From Hydnum rufescens UP504 (Eukaryota; Basidiomycota; Agaricomycetes; Cantharellales; Hydnaceae), in contig MU129062.1 in the NCBI GenBank assembly GCA_014904985.1, positions 1 to 64,000 of the forward strand: a stretch of 64,000 bases of DNA, read 5' to 3'. Below, in pieces: positions 1 to 9,475 of this stretch; within the stretch, counting starts at the first letter, position 1; each line of letters starts with the position of its first letter. The position numbers were made by a program, and so were the translations under genes. Below the pieces are notes generated by a model. It worked only from the letters and a program-made list of their open reading frames with translations. It did not search any database and was not told the origin of the DNA.

Positions 1-114
1 ATATAAAGGCCCTTTTGATCAATATTTGATATCAAAGAGAACACAGGCCTATTAGGTCCTATACAAACATCAAAATGACATGCCTTTTGAGATCAATGGA
101 AGTGTCTGACCAGC

Positions 115-1047
115 CTGACGAGATGACATTTTAAATTTGTTAAAAATTAAACATCATGCAAAAAGAGCAGCTTTTGCTGCTCTTTTTGCATGGCTGTAGG
201 TACTGGGGGGGCAGGAACTCACCTAGTATAGAACCACACACCCACCGTGGCAGGTGTGTGATTCCTGGGGTGTTATTTGATGCAGTTGCACCCTCGTTTA
301 GCGCAGTGCCGTATGTTGTGTTGTTGGTGCGTTGGGTTTGGCGCAATGTGGTGGCACATTGCTGTGTGTCACATTGCCATATATTGTGTTGCCATGTTGT
401 GTTTCCATGCATCACATTGCTGTTTGGGCTCTCATTGTTGGATGAGGCCTCAATCTGAAATAAATAAAGATATTAGTAAAATATTCCAAAGCAGCACAAA
501 AAGAGCAGCTTACACTGCTCTTTTTGTGCCACAAGAATAAAAAAGAAAAAAGAAGTCTTACTTTGTAGTACCCCACACCCGCTGCAGCAGGTGTGGGGTA
601 CTGGGGCTGTACTCCAGCCCATGGGCCCATCATTTGGGTGTCAATGGGCGGGTTATGGGGGTTCTTGCACATTGTGTTGTGGGTGGGGTGCCATATGTCG
701 CGTCATTGGGCGGTGCCGTATGTTGTGTCATTGGCATGGTGCCATACGTCACATCATTGGCGTGGTGCTGTACGTCACATCATTGGCATGGTGCCATACA
801 TCACATCGTTGGCGTGGTGCTGTATGTCACGTCATTGGCGCAGTGCTATATGTCACGTCATTTGGCATGTCTTCGTTTGGGGCATTGCCATTTGGGCCCT
901 CATTTCATGGGTTTTTGTCATGCCTTGGACCCCAGGCCTCAATCTAGAAGAATACACAATATGTTAGTAAAAGATTCAAAGAAGCGCAAAAAGAGCAGCT
1001 TATGCTGCTCTTTTTGCGCCGTTGTATCTACAAGCAAAAAAACACAC
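115..1047 (-). repeat. Inverted part-copy of the intron/hairpin modular array
   Basis: Read on the minus strand, three intron-shaped modules are present: 944-1047 (104 nt), 455-561 (107 nt) and 115-222 (108 nt). Each begins GTGTGT, GTAAGA or GTGAGT. Each holds a perfect or near-perfect stem-loop of the form GCAAAAAGAGCAG...CTGCTCTTTTTGC (984-1019, 494-529, 155-192) and an A-rich branch-point-like string (TTTTACTAAC, TTTTACTAAT, TTTTTAACAA). The first two end TTCTAG or TTTCAG before ATTGAGG. Just upstream of each 5' splice site lies a CCACAC...GTGTGG stem-loop. The order and the 104-nt first intron mirror the plus-strand arrays. The flanking exon-like stretches carry no convincing open frame. 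The copy is cut by the left edge of the window. Confidence 0.7.
687..868. repeat. 26-bp minisatellite
   Basis: About seven tandem copies of a 26-bp unit of the form GGTGCCATACGTCACATCAT plus TGGCGT. Copies differ mostly by C/T and G/A changes at CpG positions. It sits inside an exon-like stretch of the left array. A more degenerate relative of the same motif is visible at about 290-440. No coding role is evident. Confidence 0.75.
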
Positions 1048-1144
1048 CTTATGACCACACACCCACATTGGTGGGTGTGTGGTTGCACACTTGCCTTTCC
1101 GGGCAATAACCTGTTGTGGTTGTGGAGAGGAGAAGGAAGATGAG

Positions 1145-1800
1145 AAATTCAATCCCAGCAATTGCCAATACTCAAGAAGTGCCCAAGTGCTGGCACTACA
1201 AGCATAACACACATCCATAGCAAGCATGTAGATATGGAATAAATAGTATATAATAAATATTTTTCCAATAAAATGTGAAGAAAAAGAAGATAATGGGTCA
1301 GAGCTCAATAAGGCATGATATGGTTAATTGCAAAGTGGATTGGGCCAGTTCTATGCATCAGAATTAGCCCAAATTTAAATATAGTGATGGTATATATACA
1401 CCCTACATGGGTGATTAATTATCTCAGATGATTCTCGCATTTTCCAAGTTTTCACACCTTCAATTCCCTAAATAGGGAATTGAAGGTGTGAAAACTTGGA
1501 AAATGCGAGAATTGTCCAAGATAATTAATTGCCCATGTAGGGTGTATATATACCATCACTATATTTAAATTTGGGCTAATTCTGATGCATAGAACTGGCC
1601 CAATCCACTTTGCAATTAACCATATCATGCCTTATTGAGCTCTGACCCATTATCTTCTTTTTCTTCACATTTTATTGGAAAAATATTTATTATATACTAT
1701 TTATTCCATATCTACATGCTTGCTATGGATGTGTGCCATGCTGGCACTAGTGCCAGCGCTTGGCACTTCTTGAGTATCAGCAATTGCTGGCATTGAATTT
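1145..1800. repeat. Near-perfect palindrome, arms about 327 bp
   Basis: Left arm 1145-1470 and right arm 1473-1800 are reverse complements apart from a few substitutions and small indels, concentrated near the outer ends and about 40-65 bp from the centre. The centre is CAATTCCCT-AAAT-AGGGAATTG, so there is almost no spacer. Each arm holds a TATATATA string about 90 bp from the centre. Beyond the palindrome the symmetry continues loosely: the sequence ATAAGGT that begins the first array intron occurs at 1046-1052 on the minus strand and at 1941-1947 on the plus strand. The palindrome could be a foldback insertion or a shared divergent promoter for the two arrays. No target-site duplication was identified. 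Confidence 0.9.
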
Positions 1801-1853
1801 CACAACTACGCAGCCACACCCTGCAACAGAAAGGCAACTGCACAACCACAACA

Positions 1854-1883
1854 CAACAGCAACAGCAGCAGCAGCAACAGCAG
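1854..1883. repeat. CAG/CAA microsatellite
   Basis: A short run of CAG and CAA triplets lies between the palindrome and the first intron module of the plus-strand array. It has no counterpart on the left side, so it partly accounts for the unequal distance from the palindrome to the two arrays. Confidence 0.7.
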
Positions 1884-1945
1884 CCCCAGCACATGACCAC
1901 AGCCACACAACCACATACCTGCTGATGCAAGTGTGTGGTCATAAG

Positions 1946-4330
1946 GTAAGTTTTGTCTCAGTACCTACAATAGTGCAAAAAGAGTAGCGCAAGCTACTCT
2001 TTTTGTGCTGCTGTGAATCTTTATACTAACATAGCCTTTATTATTCCAGATCAAAACCAAAACAAACAACAGGCCACCCAATGAGTGGCCCCAGGAACCA
2101 CACCTGCTGCAGCAGGTGTGGTACTGTTTAAGGTGAGTCCCCCCCCCCCAATAGATACAGCTGCACAAAAAGAGTAGCGAAAGCTGCTCTTTTTGTGTCA
2201 CTTTACATTTTTTAACTAATAATATTTTATTCTAGGTATTGCCACAAATGAAGACCTGTGAAGCAACCCCAACATGCCCACAAAGGGGATCCGCAAATGG
2301 CACACCACATGAAGAGATGAACCACATACCTGCAGTAGTGGGTGTGTGGTTCTATACTTGGTATGTACCCCTAACGATGCAAGAAGAGCAGCAAAAGCTG
2401 CTCTTTTTGCATCGCTTTTAATTTTTTAACTAATTATTTTTTATTCTAGGTATTGTCACAAATGAACACCTGCGAAGTAAGCCCCCCCCAGGACAACAAC
2501 ACCCCTGCAAATGACAACATGCCATGAAGAGAAGAGCCACACACCCGCAGTAGTGGGTGTGTGGTTCTATACAAGGTGTGTAGTGTACCCCCAACACAAT
2601 GCTGAAAGCTGCTCTTTTTGTGTCACTTTTAATTTTTTAACTCATTATTTTTTTATTCTAGGGATTGTCACAAATGAAAACCTGCGAAGCAAGCCCCCCC
2701 CAGAACAACAACATGCAAATGGCGATGTGCCACATGATGAGAAGAGCCACATGCCCACAGTAGTGGGTGTGTGGTTCTATACAAGGTGTTGTACCCCTGA
2801 CAATGCAAAAAGAGCAGTGAAAGCTGCTCTTTTTGTGTCACTTTTAATTTTTTAACTAATAATCGCTTATTCTATGTATTGCCACAAATGAAGCCCCGCA
2901 AAACAAGTCCCCCCAGAACTGTAATGCCTGCAAAGGGGATCTGCAAATGACAATGCACCACACAAAGAGATGAACCACACACCTGCTACTGCAGGTGTGT
3001 GGTTCTATACTCAGTATGTAATGCACCCCCAACAGTGCAAAAAGAGCAGCAAAAGCTGCTCTTTTTGTGTTTATTTTAATTTTTTAACTAACACACGATT
3101 TATTTATTCTAGGTTATCACCTCACCACCCACCACACGAACCCCCTCCCCCCCAGAAATGACAATGTGACCTGCCAAGCTGCCAAAACCAATGCCGAATG
3201 AAGCCTGCCAATGATGACCAGCCAAGGGACACCCACCAGACAAATCCTGCAAATGGTAACACATGACGCAAGACCACGGAACCCCAAGACAAACCACACC
3301 CACTTCAGTGGGTGTGGTAATTTTAAGGTAAATAAATATGATTGCGCCAAAGGAGCAGCATATGCTGCTCCTTTGGCATAGCTTTTCTTTTTGTTTTTTT
3401 ACTAACATAGTATTCCTTATCCTAGGTTTTGATCTACCCCCACCCCCCAAATGAGACCCACAAATGACAGAACACACAAGGCCACAGAAGCCCCGGATGA
3501 AGCCCACACCTGCTTCAGCAGGTGTGATAATAATTTTTAACATAAGTATTTACCATTTAAGTATGACTGCGCAAAAGGAGCAGCATGTGCTGCTCCTTTT
3601 GCATGGTTTTTCTTTTTTTACTAACTTATTACTTATTATCATAGGTATTCTTCTAAACCCTCAATCAAGACTCGCGACCCTGCTGAATAAATATGCAACA
3701 ATGGCAACCCATCCCCCAAATGAAACCTGCAAATGACAGAACACGATGCGAGGCCACAGAAGCCCCAGATGAACCCCACACCCACTTCGGCAGGTGTGAT
3801 AATTTTTAAAGTAAGTATTTGCCCTCTATAAGTATGACCACGCCAAATGAGCAGTGCAAGCTGCTCCTTTTGCGTTACTTTGAATTTTTTTACTAATATA
3901 CACTATGATTCTAGGATCCAAAACAACAACCCACCCCAATGGCAACCTGCAACCTGTGCCCACCTGTGAAGTGCCAAGCCACACCCCCAGTACCACACAC
4001 CTGCCCAAGCAGGTGTGTGGTGCTACTAGATAGTTTTTATTTTAATTTTTGTGTTCTTTTATTTCTATGGACAGTACCACACACCTGCTAGAGTGGGTGT
4101 GTGGTGCTACTAAGTAGTTTTTTTTCTTTGGATTTCTACTGAGTACCACATCAGATACAGTATTTAAATAAATAAATAATAAGAATAATGGGACTGCTGA
4201 ATGAAACCCTGCTGACCTGGGGTAGCATAAGTATAATATAGTGATAATAAATAAATAATTATAAATGGAACATACTATCCCTGATAAGCCTGTATGGCCC
4301 ACTGTCCTGCAAGTCTGAGAATCTCTAAGT
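1946..4330 (+). repeat. Modular intron/hairpin array, copy 1
   Basis: Nine modules run head to tail. Intron-like parts: 1946-2049, 2133-2235, 2361-2449, 2576-2661, 2786-about 2875, 3014-3112, 3328-3425, about 3541-3644 and 3811-3914. Each has a GT start (mostly GTAAGT or GTGAGT), a central stem-loop, TTTTTAACTAA or TTTACTAAC, and usually TTCTAG. The first six carry AAAAAGAGCAG/CTGCTCTTTTT stems (the fourth has lost its left arm); the last three carry AAAGGAGCAG/CTGCTCCTTT stems, the ninth degenerate. The 83-215-nt parts between them end with a GGTGTGTGG-type stem-loop about 8-15 nt before the 5' splice site. Three sites have decayed: the fifth module has TCTATG for TCTAGG, the eighth has AT for GT, the fourth lacks half its stem. 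A terminal block (3915-4330) has two more CCACACACC stem-loops. No frame stays open across the spliced parts. Confidence 0.75.
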
Positions 4331-5068
4331 CAGACTGAAAGACCGTGACTTCTTGCCATTGTCTGAGAATCTCTAAGTCCCAGTCTAAGGTGAGAGGGGC
4401 CCCCAGGGGCCCCTTGTCTCATGCCATGAAATCACCCAGTGGGCCCCAGGGGCCCCCACCTAAAAACCTGCTCTTAGATTGAATAAAAGCAAGGCAAAAG
4501 GGCCTAACTAGATATACAATTATGGCTGACTGGTTTGCACATACCCTTCAATATTCATTCTCCCCAGAATCATATCATCCCCTCCTCGCCCACCAACCAT
4601 CGATGATGGGAAGACTGGGCCATCCTAAAACCATCACCTTTCGAATTGGTATTTCAGTGGCTTGCTCTGACGATCTTCATTGGGCTTGGTGCTTATATGC
4701 TCCTTGCCTATTGTCCCTCATTGCCCATCCCCTCCTCCCATTATGATTGGTTATCTTGAACGTGGAAATGTTGATGTTGATAACGGTCTTGTTTGTTCAT
4801 TGCATTCTCCAGGCTTGGAAGTGTCTTGTAGCCTCCTGCAAGTATGAAAACAGATTTTTGGCCTGGTACATTTCAATGGAGACCACCAATATAATCTCAG
4901 GGCTGATTGGCTCTCTACTGTTGTCAAAAGGAGGGACAAGATATTTGCAAGTCTTGGAAGTGTACTGGAAGAATTATATTATAAGAGGCGAAAAGATGCA
5001 GCCCAGGGTCATTGTGTGTGTGTTGGACCTGGGACCTATCCACCAGGTACTGCCGCACACCATCTATC
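4331..5068. other. Unassigned stretch upstream of the orphan gene
   Basis: Positions 4331-4480 carry repeats of GTCTGAGAATCTCTAAGTC and runs of AGGGGCCCCC. From 4522 there are coding-looking fragments on the plus strand (for example 4522-4746 and, in another frame, about 4850-5060 with the peptide VVKRRDKIFASLGSVLEELY), but stops and frame changes interrupt them. They may be upstream exons of another gene or remnants of one. I recognise no family. Confidence 0.3.
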
Positions 5069-5964
5069 ATGGCTAACATCATTTGTTCTGCCAAGTCTGG
5101 CAGTGACTGGTTGCTCAATGAACTAGACTCATACCACATTAGCCTCAATCTGATAGACCCCCTCACATTCTTTGGCATGCCGGTAGGCGAGGTTACATTT
5201 GTGGTAGCTCTTGGAAAGACTATAACAGCTTTTTGCATCACAGGATTTGCCACAACCATTGGTTGATCAAGAGCTGCTAAGCAATATCAATGCTGGTGCT
5301 ATGCAACAAGACTGCCACGCTGTGTTGATCGCATATCTCAATATCACCATGGTCCCCCAAAAGGGTGAAACCACTGTGGACAACTTTGCCATCAAGCTCT
5401 TCAAGGTTCTGGGTTATGTTGGTCAAGGCCGAGTAGCACACACACAGGTGGATCTGTTGCTTCATATTTGCAGTGAAAACAGGCACACAAAGACCAATGT
5501 GTGTATTGTCGATTGCTCTCAGAACGATATTCTTCTCCTTGTCCAGGAGGACAAGAGGTTTGATGCCAAGCAGCCTGTCAATGCATGGGCTCAGCTGGTA
5601 GCAGAGGCAGTTGCAGCCTTCAACGAGAATAATGCACAATGGGAAGTGGCTGGACTCCCTCCTCTGGTGGAGAAGGCAAGTCATTTCATGAGTTTGTGGA
5701 CTTTTTCTGAGAGTTTGTACTTCTTAGGTCATGCCCAGCATTGTTATGGTCGGCACCTCCCCTGCATTCTTCAAAATCCCCATCACTCAAACTCTGTCAA
5801 CTCATATTTGCCATGGAACCTACCCTGAGGAGGAAACCCGTGTGACCTATTGTTATCTGCCCATTTCTCATTTGCATCAGCATAGTGAAGGGATGAAGCC
5901 TCTGGACAACAGGCATCAGATTTTGAGATGCTATGAAGCATTTAAGGTGATTGTGGGTATATGA
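5069..5964 (+). CDS. Orphan protein of an expanded basidiomycete family, PD-(D/E)XK-like motif
   Basis: Three exons, 5069-5182, 5244-5675 and 5728-5964, give a 260-residue protein in one frame. The start fits the family opening (residues 4-19 IICSAKSGSDWLLNEL, then TFFG near 33). Residues about 60-180 form the conserved core, with VDNFAIKLFKVLGY, then KTNVCIVD followed after about 10 residues by LLVQEDKRF. The spacing D...(E)xK resembles a PD-(D/E)XK nuclease fold; that link is my inference, as the family has no assigned function that I know of. The C-terminus ends GMKPLDNRHQILRCYEAF, which I recall as typical of the family. Intron 1 is GT-AG (61 nt); intron 2 (5676-5727) starts GCAAGT, a GC-AG intron. 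The frame is intact, in contrast to its repeat-filled surroundings, and a 44-bp minisatellite begins at the stop codon. Confidence 0.8.
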
Positions 5965-6403
5965 GTTGGACTCAGTGTATGGGTGAGAATTGTTACTACC
6001 ACTTCATATGTTAGACTCAGAGTACGGACAAGATAGTTACTACCACTTCATATGTTAGACTCAGAGTATGGACGAGATAGTTACTACCACTTCATATGTT
6101 AGACTCAGTGTACAGACAAGATAGTTACTACCACTTCATATGTTAGACTCAGTGTACAGATGAGATAGTTACTACCACTTCATATGTTAGACTCAGTGTA
6201 CAGACGAGATAGTTACTACCACTTCATATGTTAGACTCAGTGTACAGACGAGATAGTTACTACCACTTCATATGTTAGACTCAGTGTACAGACGAGATAG
6301 TTACTACCACTTCATATGTTAGACTCAGTGTACAGACGAGATAGTTACTACCACTTCATATGTTAGACTCAGTGTACAGGCGAGATAGTTACTACCACTT
6401 CAT
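5965..6403. repeat. 44-bp minisatellite, about ten copies
   Basis: A 44-bp unit containing TAGTTACTACCACTTCATAT and GTTAGACTCAGTGTACAGAC repeats about ten times without a break, starting at the base after the stop codon of the orphan gene. The middle copies are almost identical; the first two and the last differ most, the usual pattern of an array that turns over from the inside. If the gene's transcript runs on, this would be its 3' untranslated region. Confidence 0.9.
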
Positions 6404-6945
6404 ATTGTCTAAGGGGGGCGTACCCAGCATGATACTGCTTGTACCCAGCCATGTTGCCGACCCCTAACAATTGCTGTCAACCCTCCATAATTCATCTCCA
6501 TTACACTCCAAATTGCTAGGATGTGTGTGTCTGGTATATATCTAGGACTATGTGCAAAGAGGCAAAAAGAACACCAAGTTGCACCTGTAGGGGTCAATTG
6601 TGGCTAAGAATGCAGCAAATTCACAACTTTTCAGTGATTAAAAATGTATTCACAACTCTCATCATCTCTCCCTCACCATCCTTCTTTCCGCCTCACCATT
6701 GTCTTTCCACATCATCATCATTTCTGCCTCCTCATGATCCATTTCTTCTTGCATATTGGCCTTGCTTATGACCCCTCCCCCATGTGTAAATAGTTATTAA
6801 TTTTCATGAATAGCAGTTGCTCTAAGTTTACATAACTTTGACCAACATTGCAGAAAAGTGTGGACTTAGAAAGAAAAAAGTAAGATGGAGATAAAGAAAG
6901 CCAAGACTGGTGGACTTGTAGTGGACATGAATGCATGGTCATAAG
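6404..6945. other. No gene recognised
   Basis: AT-rich sequence with a TCATCAT/CCTC-rich patch at about 6655-6745. I see no conserved frame. The last 30 bases lead into the first module of the second array, and the match between the two arrays begins abruptly just before ATGGTCATAAGG at about 6935, so this is the left break of the second copy. Confidence 0.4.
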
Positions 6946-9475
6946 GTAAGTTTTGTCTCAATACATACAATAGCGCAAAAAGAGTAGCACAAGCTACTCT
7001 TTTTGCACTGCTGTGAATTTTTATACTAACATAGCCTTTATTATTCCAGACCAAAACCAAAACAAATGACAGGCTGCCCAATGAGTGGCCCCAGGAACCA
7101 CACCCACTGTGGCAGGTGTGGTCCTATTTAAGGTGAGTCTCCTCCCCCCCAATAGATACAGCCATGCAAAAAGAGCAGCAAAAGCTGCTCTTTTTGCACT
7201 ACTTTGAATTTCTTTACTGACCCCCTTCCATTCTAGGTCATGGCATGGAGTCAAATGAAGCCACCAAATGACAAGGCCTGATTGGCCAGGGCCCCAGCAG
7301 AAATACACAAAACCATGTGAAACAAAACAAAACAAAGCCAAATGAAATGACACCCAACCCCATGCCAAACCAATGAAACCACACCACACCCAACAAAACC
7401 ATGCCACACCCAATGAAACCATGCCACACCCAATGAAACCACACCACACCCAACAAAACCATGCCACACCCAATGAAACCATGCCACACCCAATGAAACC
7501 ACACCACACCCAACAAAACCATGCCACACCCAACAAAACAATGCCAAGTGAAAACGCGAGAGGTGGCCATGCGAACCACACACCCACTGCGGCAGGTGTG
7601 TGGTTCTATACAATGTAAGTAATCTTGTGCACCCCCAACAGCGCAAAAAGAGCAGCAAATGCTGCTCTTTTTGCACTGGTTTTAATTTTTTAACTGATAA
7701 TGTTTTATTCTAGGTATCACCACAAATGAAGACCCATGGAGCAAGCCCCCCCCCCCCCTGAGATCAAACTCCTGCAAAACAAGACCTGTGAGCAACAATG
7801 CACCAAACAAAGCCATGAACCACACACCTGCTACCACAGGTGTGTGGTTCTATACAAGATAAGTAATTAGTGCACCCCCCCCCCTCACCAACACAAAAAG
7901 AGCAGCCCTTGCTGCTCTTTTTGTGCTTGTTTTAATTTTTAACTAATAAATTCTCTATTATTCTAGGCTATCGCCTGAACCACCCGCCAAACGAACCCCC
8001 TCTCTGGGAAATGACAACACAACATGCCAAGGAACACCCCCCAGATGAAACCCAGGACCAAGAACACATGATGTGGGGCCCCAGGGACCCCAGATGAACC
8101 ACACCCACTTCAGCAGGTGTGTGATAATTCTAAGGTAAATACAACCATGCAAAAGGAGCAGCATACACTGCTCCTTTTGCACGGCTCTTCTTTTTTTTCT
8201 TTTACTAACATATTTACTATTCTAGATGGTCAAGCAAAATGACAACCGCCAAATGAACCTGCCCAACTCCCCCCTGGGAATGATGATGCAACCACCAAAA
8301 CAACACATGCCAAATGAAACATGCCAACGATGACCAGCCAGACCAAACCCAAGAGAGTCCCACACACCCACCAAAGTGGGTGTGTGGTAATTTTAAGGTG
8401 AGTACAACTGCACAAGAGGAGCAGCGTATGCTGCTCCTTTTGCGTGGCTTCTCTTGTTTTTTTTTTTTACTAACATATTATTTATTATTTTATTTTGTCA
8501 TCTGGACCTAACACCCACAACCCTGCTGAATGAACACAAGAGAACAATGACCACCCGCCAAACGAATCCCACAAACAGCAATGAGTCAAAACCCAATGCA
8601 AGCCCCAGACGCACCCCACACCTGCTTCGGCGGGTGTGTGGTAATTTAAGGTGAGTACAACCATGCAAGAGGAGCAGCATACGCTGCTCCTTTTGCATGG
8701 CTTTCCTTGTTTTTTTTTACTAACATATTATTTATTATTTTATTTTGTCATTTGGACCCAACACCCATGACCCTGCCAAACGAACACAGGAGAATGACGA
8801 CCCACTTGCCAAACGAATCCTGTGAACAGCAACAAGTCGAAACCACGATGCAAGCCCCAGACAAACCCCACACCCACTTTGGCAGGTGTGGTAGTCTTTA
8901 AGGTAAGTATATATGTACATGTCCAACTATGCAAAAGGAGCAGCAGGGGCTGCTCCTTTTGCCTGGTTTTTCTTTTTTTAACTAACTTATTATTTATTAT
9001 CATAGGTATTCTTCTGAACCCACATCCCCCAACTGAAGCCACAACCCTGCCGAGTGAAAACATGCGACCATGGGTGAGGGGGAACCCAACAGTGAAGCAT
9101 GAAATAATGTCCCCAGTACCACACACCCGCCCAAGCGGGTGTGTGGTGCTACTAGATACTAGATAGTTGTTATTTTAATTTTTTTGTTTTTTGATTCACA
9201 TGGACAGTACCACACACCTGCTAGAGTGGGTGTGTGGTGCTACTAAGTAGTCTTTTTTTTTAAATTTCTACAGAGTACCACACACCAGAGTGGGTGTGTG
9301 GTATAATTTTAAATAAATAAATAAATAATAAGAATAAAACATGGGACTCCTGAATGAAACCCCGCTGACCCAGGGTAGCATAAGTATAATATAGTGATAA
9401 TAAATAAATAATTATAAATGGAAGATATTATCCCCAATAAGCCTGTATGGCCTGCTGCAAGTCTGAGATTCTCTA
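6946..9475 (+). repeat. Modular intron/hairpin array, copy 2
   Basis: Eight modules, with intron-like parts 6946-7049 (104 nt, the same length as the first intron of copy 1), 7133-7236, 7615-7713, about 7859-7966, 8135-8225, a part starting 8398, a part starting 8651, and 8903-9005. The first four hold AAAAAGAGCAG (or GAGTAGC) stems, the last four AAAGGAGCAG or GAGGAGCAG stems, the same order as copy 1. The fourth has AT for GT at its 5' end. The sixth and seventh have good 5' ends, stems and TTTTACTAAC, but the 3' AG is replaced in both by TTTTGTCAT(C/T)TGGACC, so one is probably a tandem copy of the other. The terminal block with two or three CCACACACC stem-loops and the following TAAATAAATAATAAGAATAA sequence (to about 9475) matches the end of copy 1. 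Confidence 0.75.
7369..7545. repeat. 20-bp minisatellite with 60-bp higher-order period
   Basis: A 20-bp unit (CCAATGAAACCATGCCACAC and variants CCAACAAAACCATGCCACAC, CCAATGAAACCACACCACAC) repeats about nine times. The variants recur in the order A-B-C, giving a 60-bp super-unit. It expands the exon-like stretch between the second and third introns of array copy 2; copy 1 has nothing like it there. Confidence 0.85.

Noticed and set aside
1145..1800. Classical MITE or TIR DNA transposon
   Set aside because: The arms meet with almost no spacer, no terminal motif or target duplication was found, and the symmetry extends into the flanking arrays.
140..8700. Many short open frames starting MQKEQ... 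or reading GVWFYT and WVCG
   Set aside because: They arise because the hairpin arms and the GGTGTGTGG motif are repeated; frames shift from copy to copy and do not stay open when the modules are spliced together.
1946..9475. Regularly spaced repeats that might suggest a CRISPR array
   Set aside because: The units are 190-480 bp apart, contain splice signals rather than constant-length spacers, and the genome is fungal.
1946..9475. Helitron ends (hairpin followed by CTAG)
   Set aside because: The hairpin lies about 40-60 nt from CTAG, not 10-12, and the TTTTTAACTAA plus TTCTAG context with a paired GTAAGT fits an intron far better. No Rep/helicase is present.
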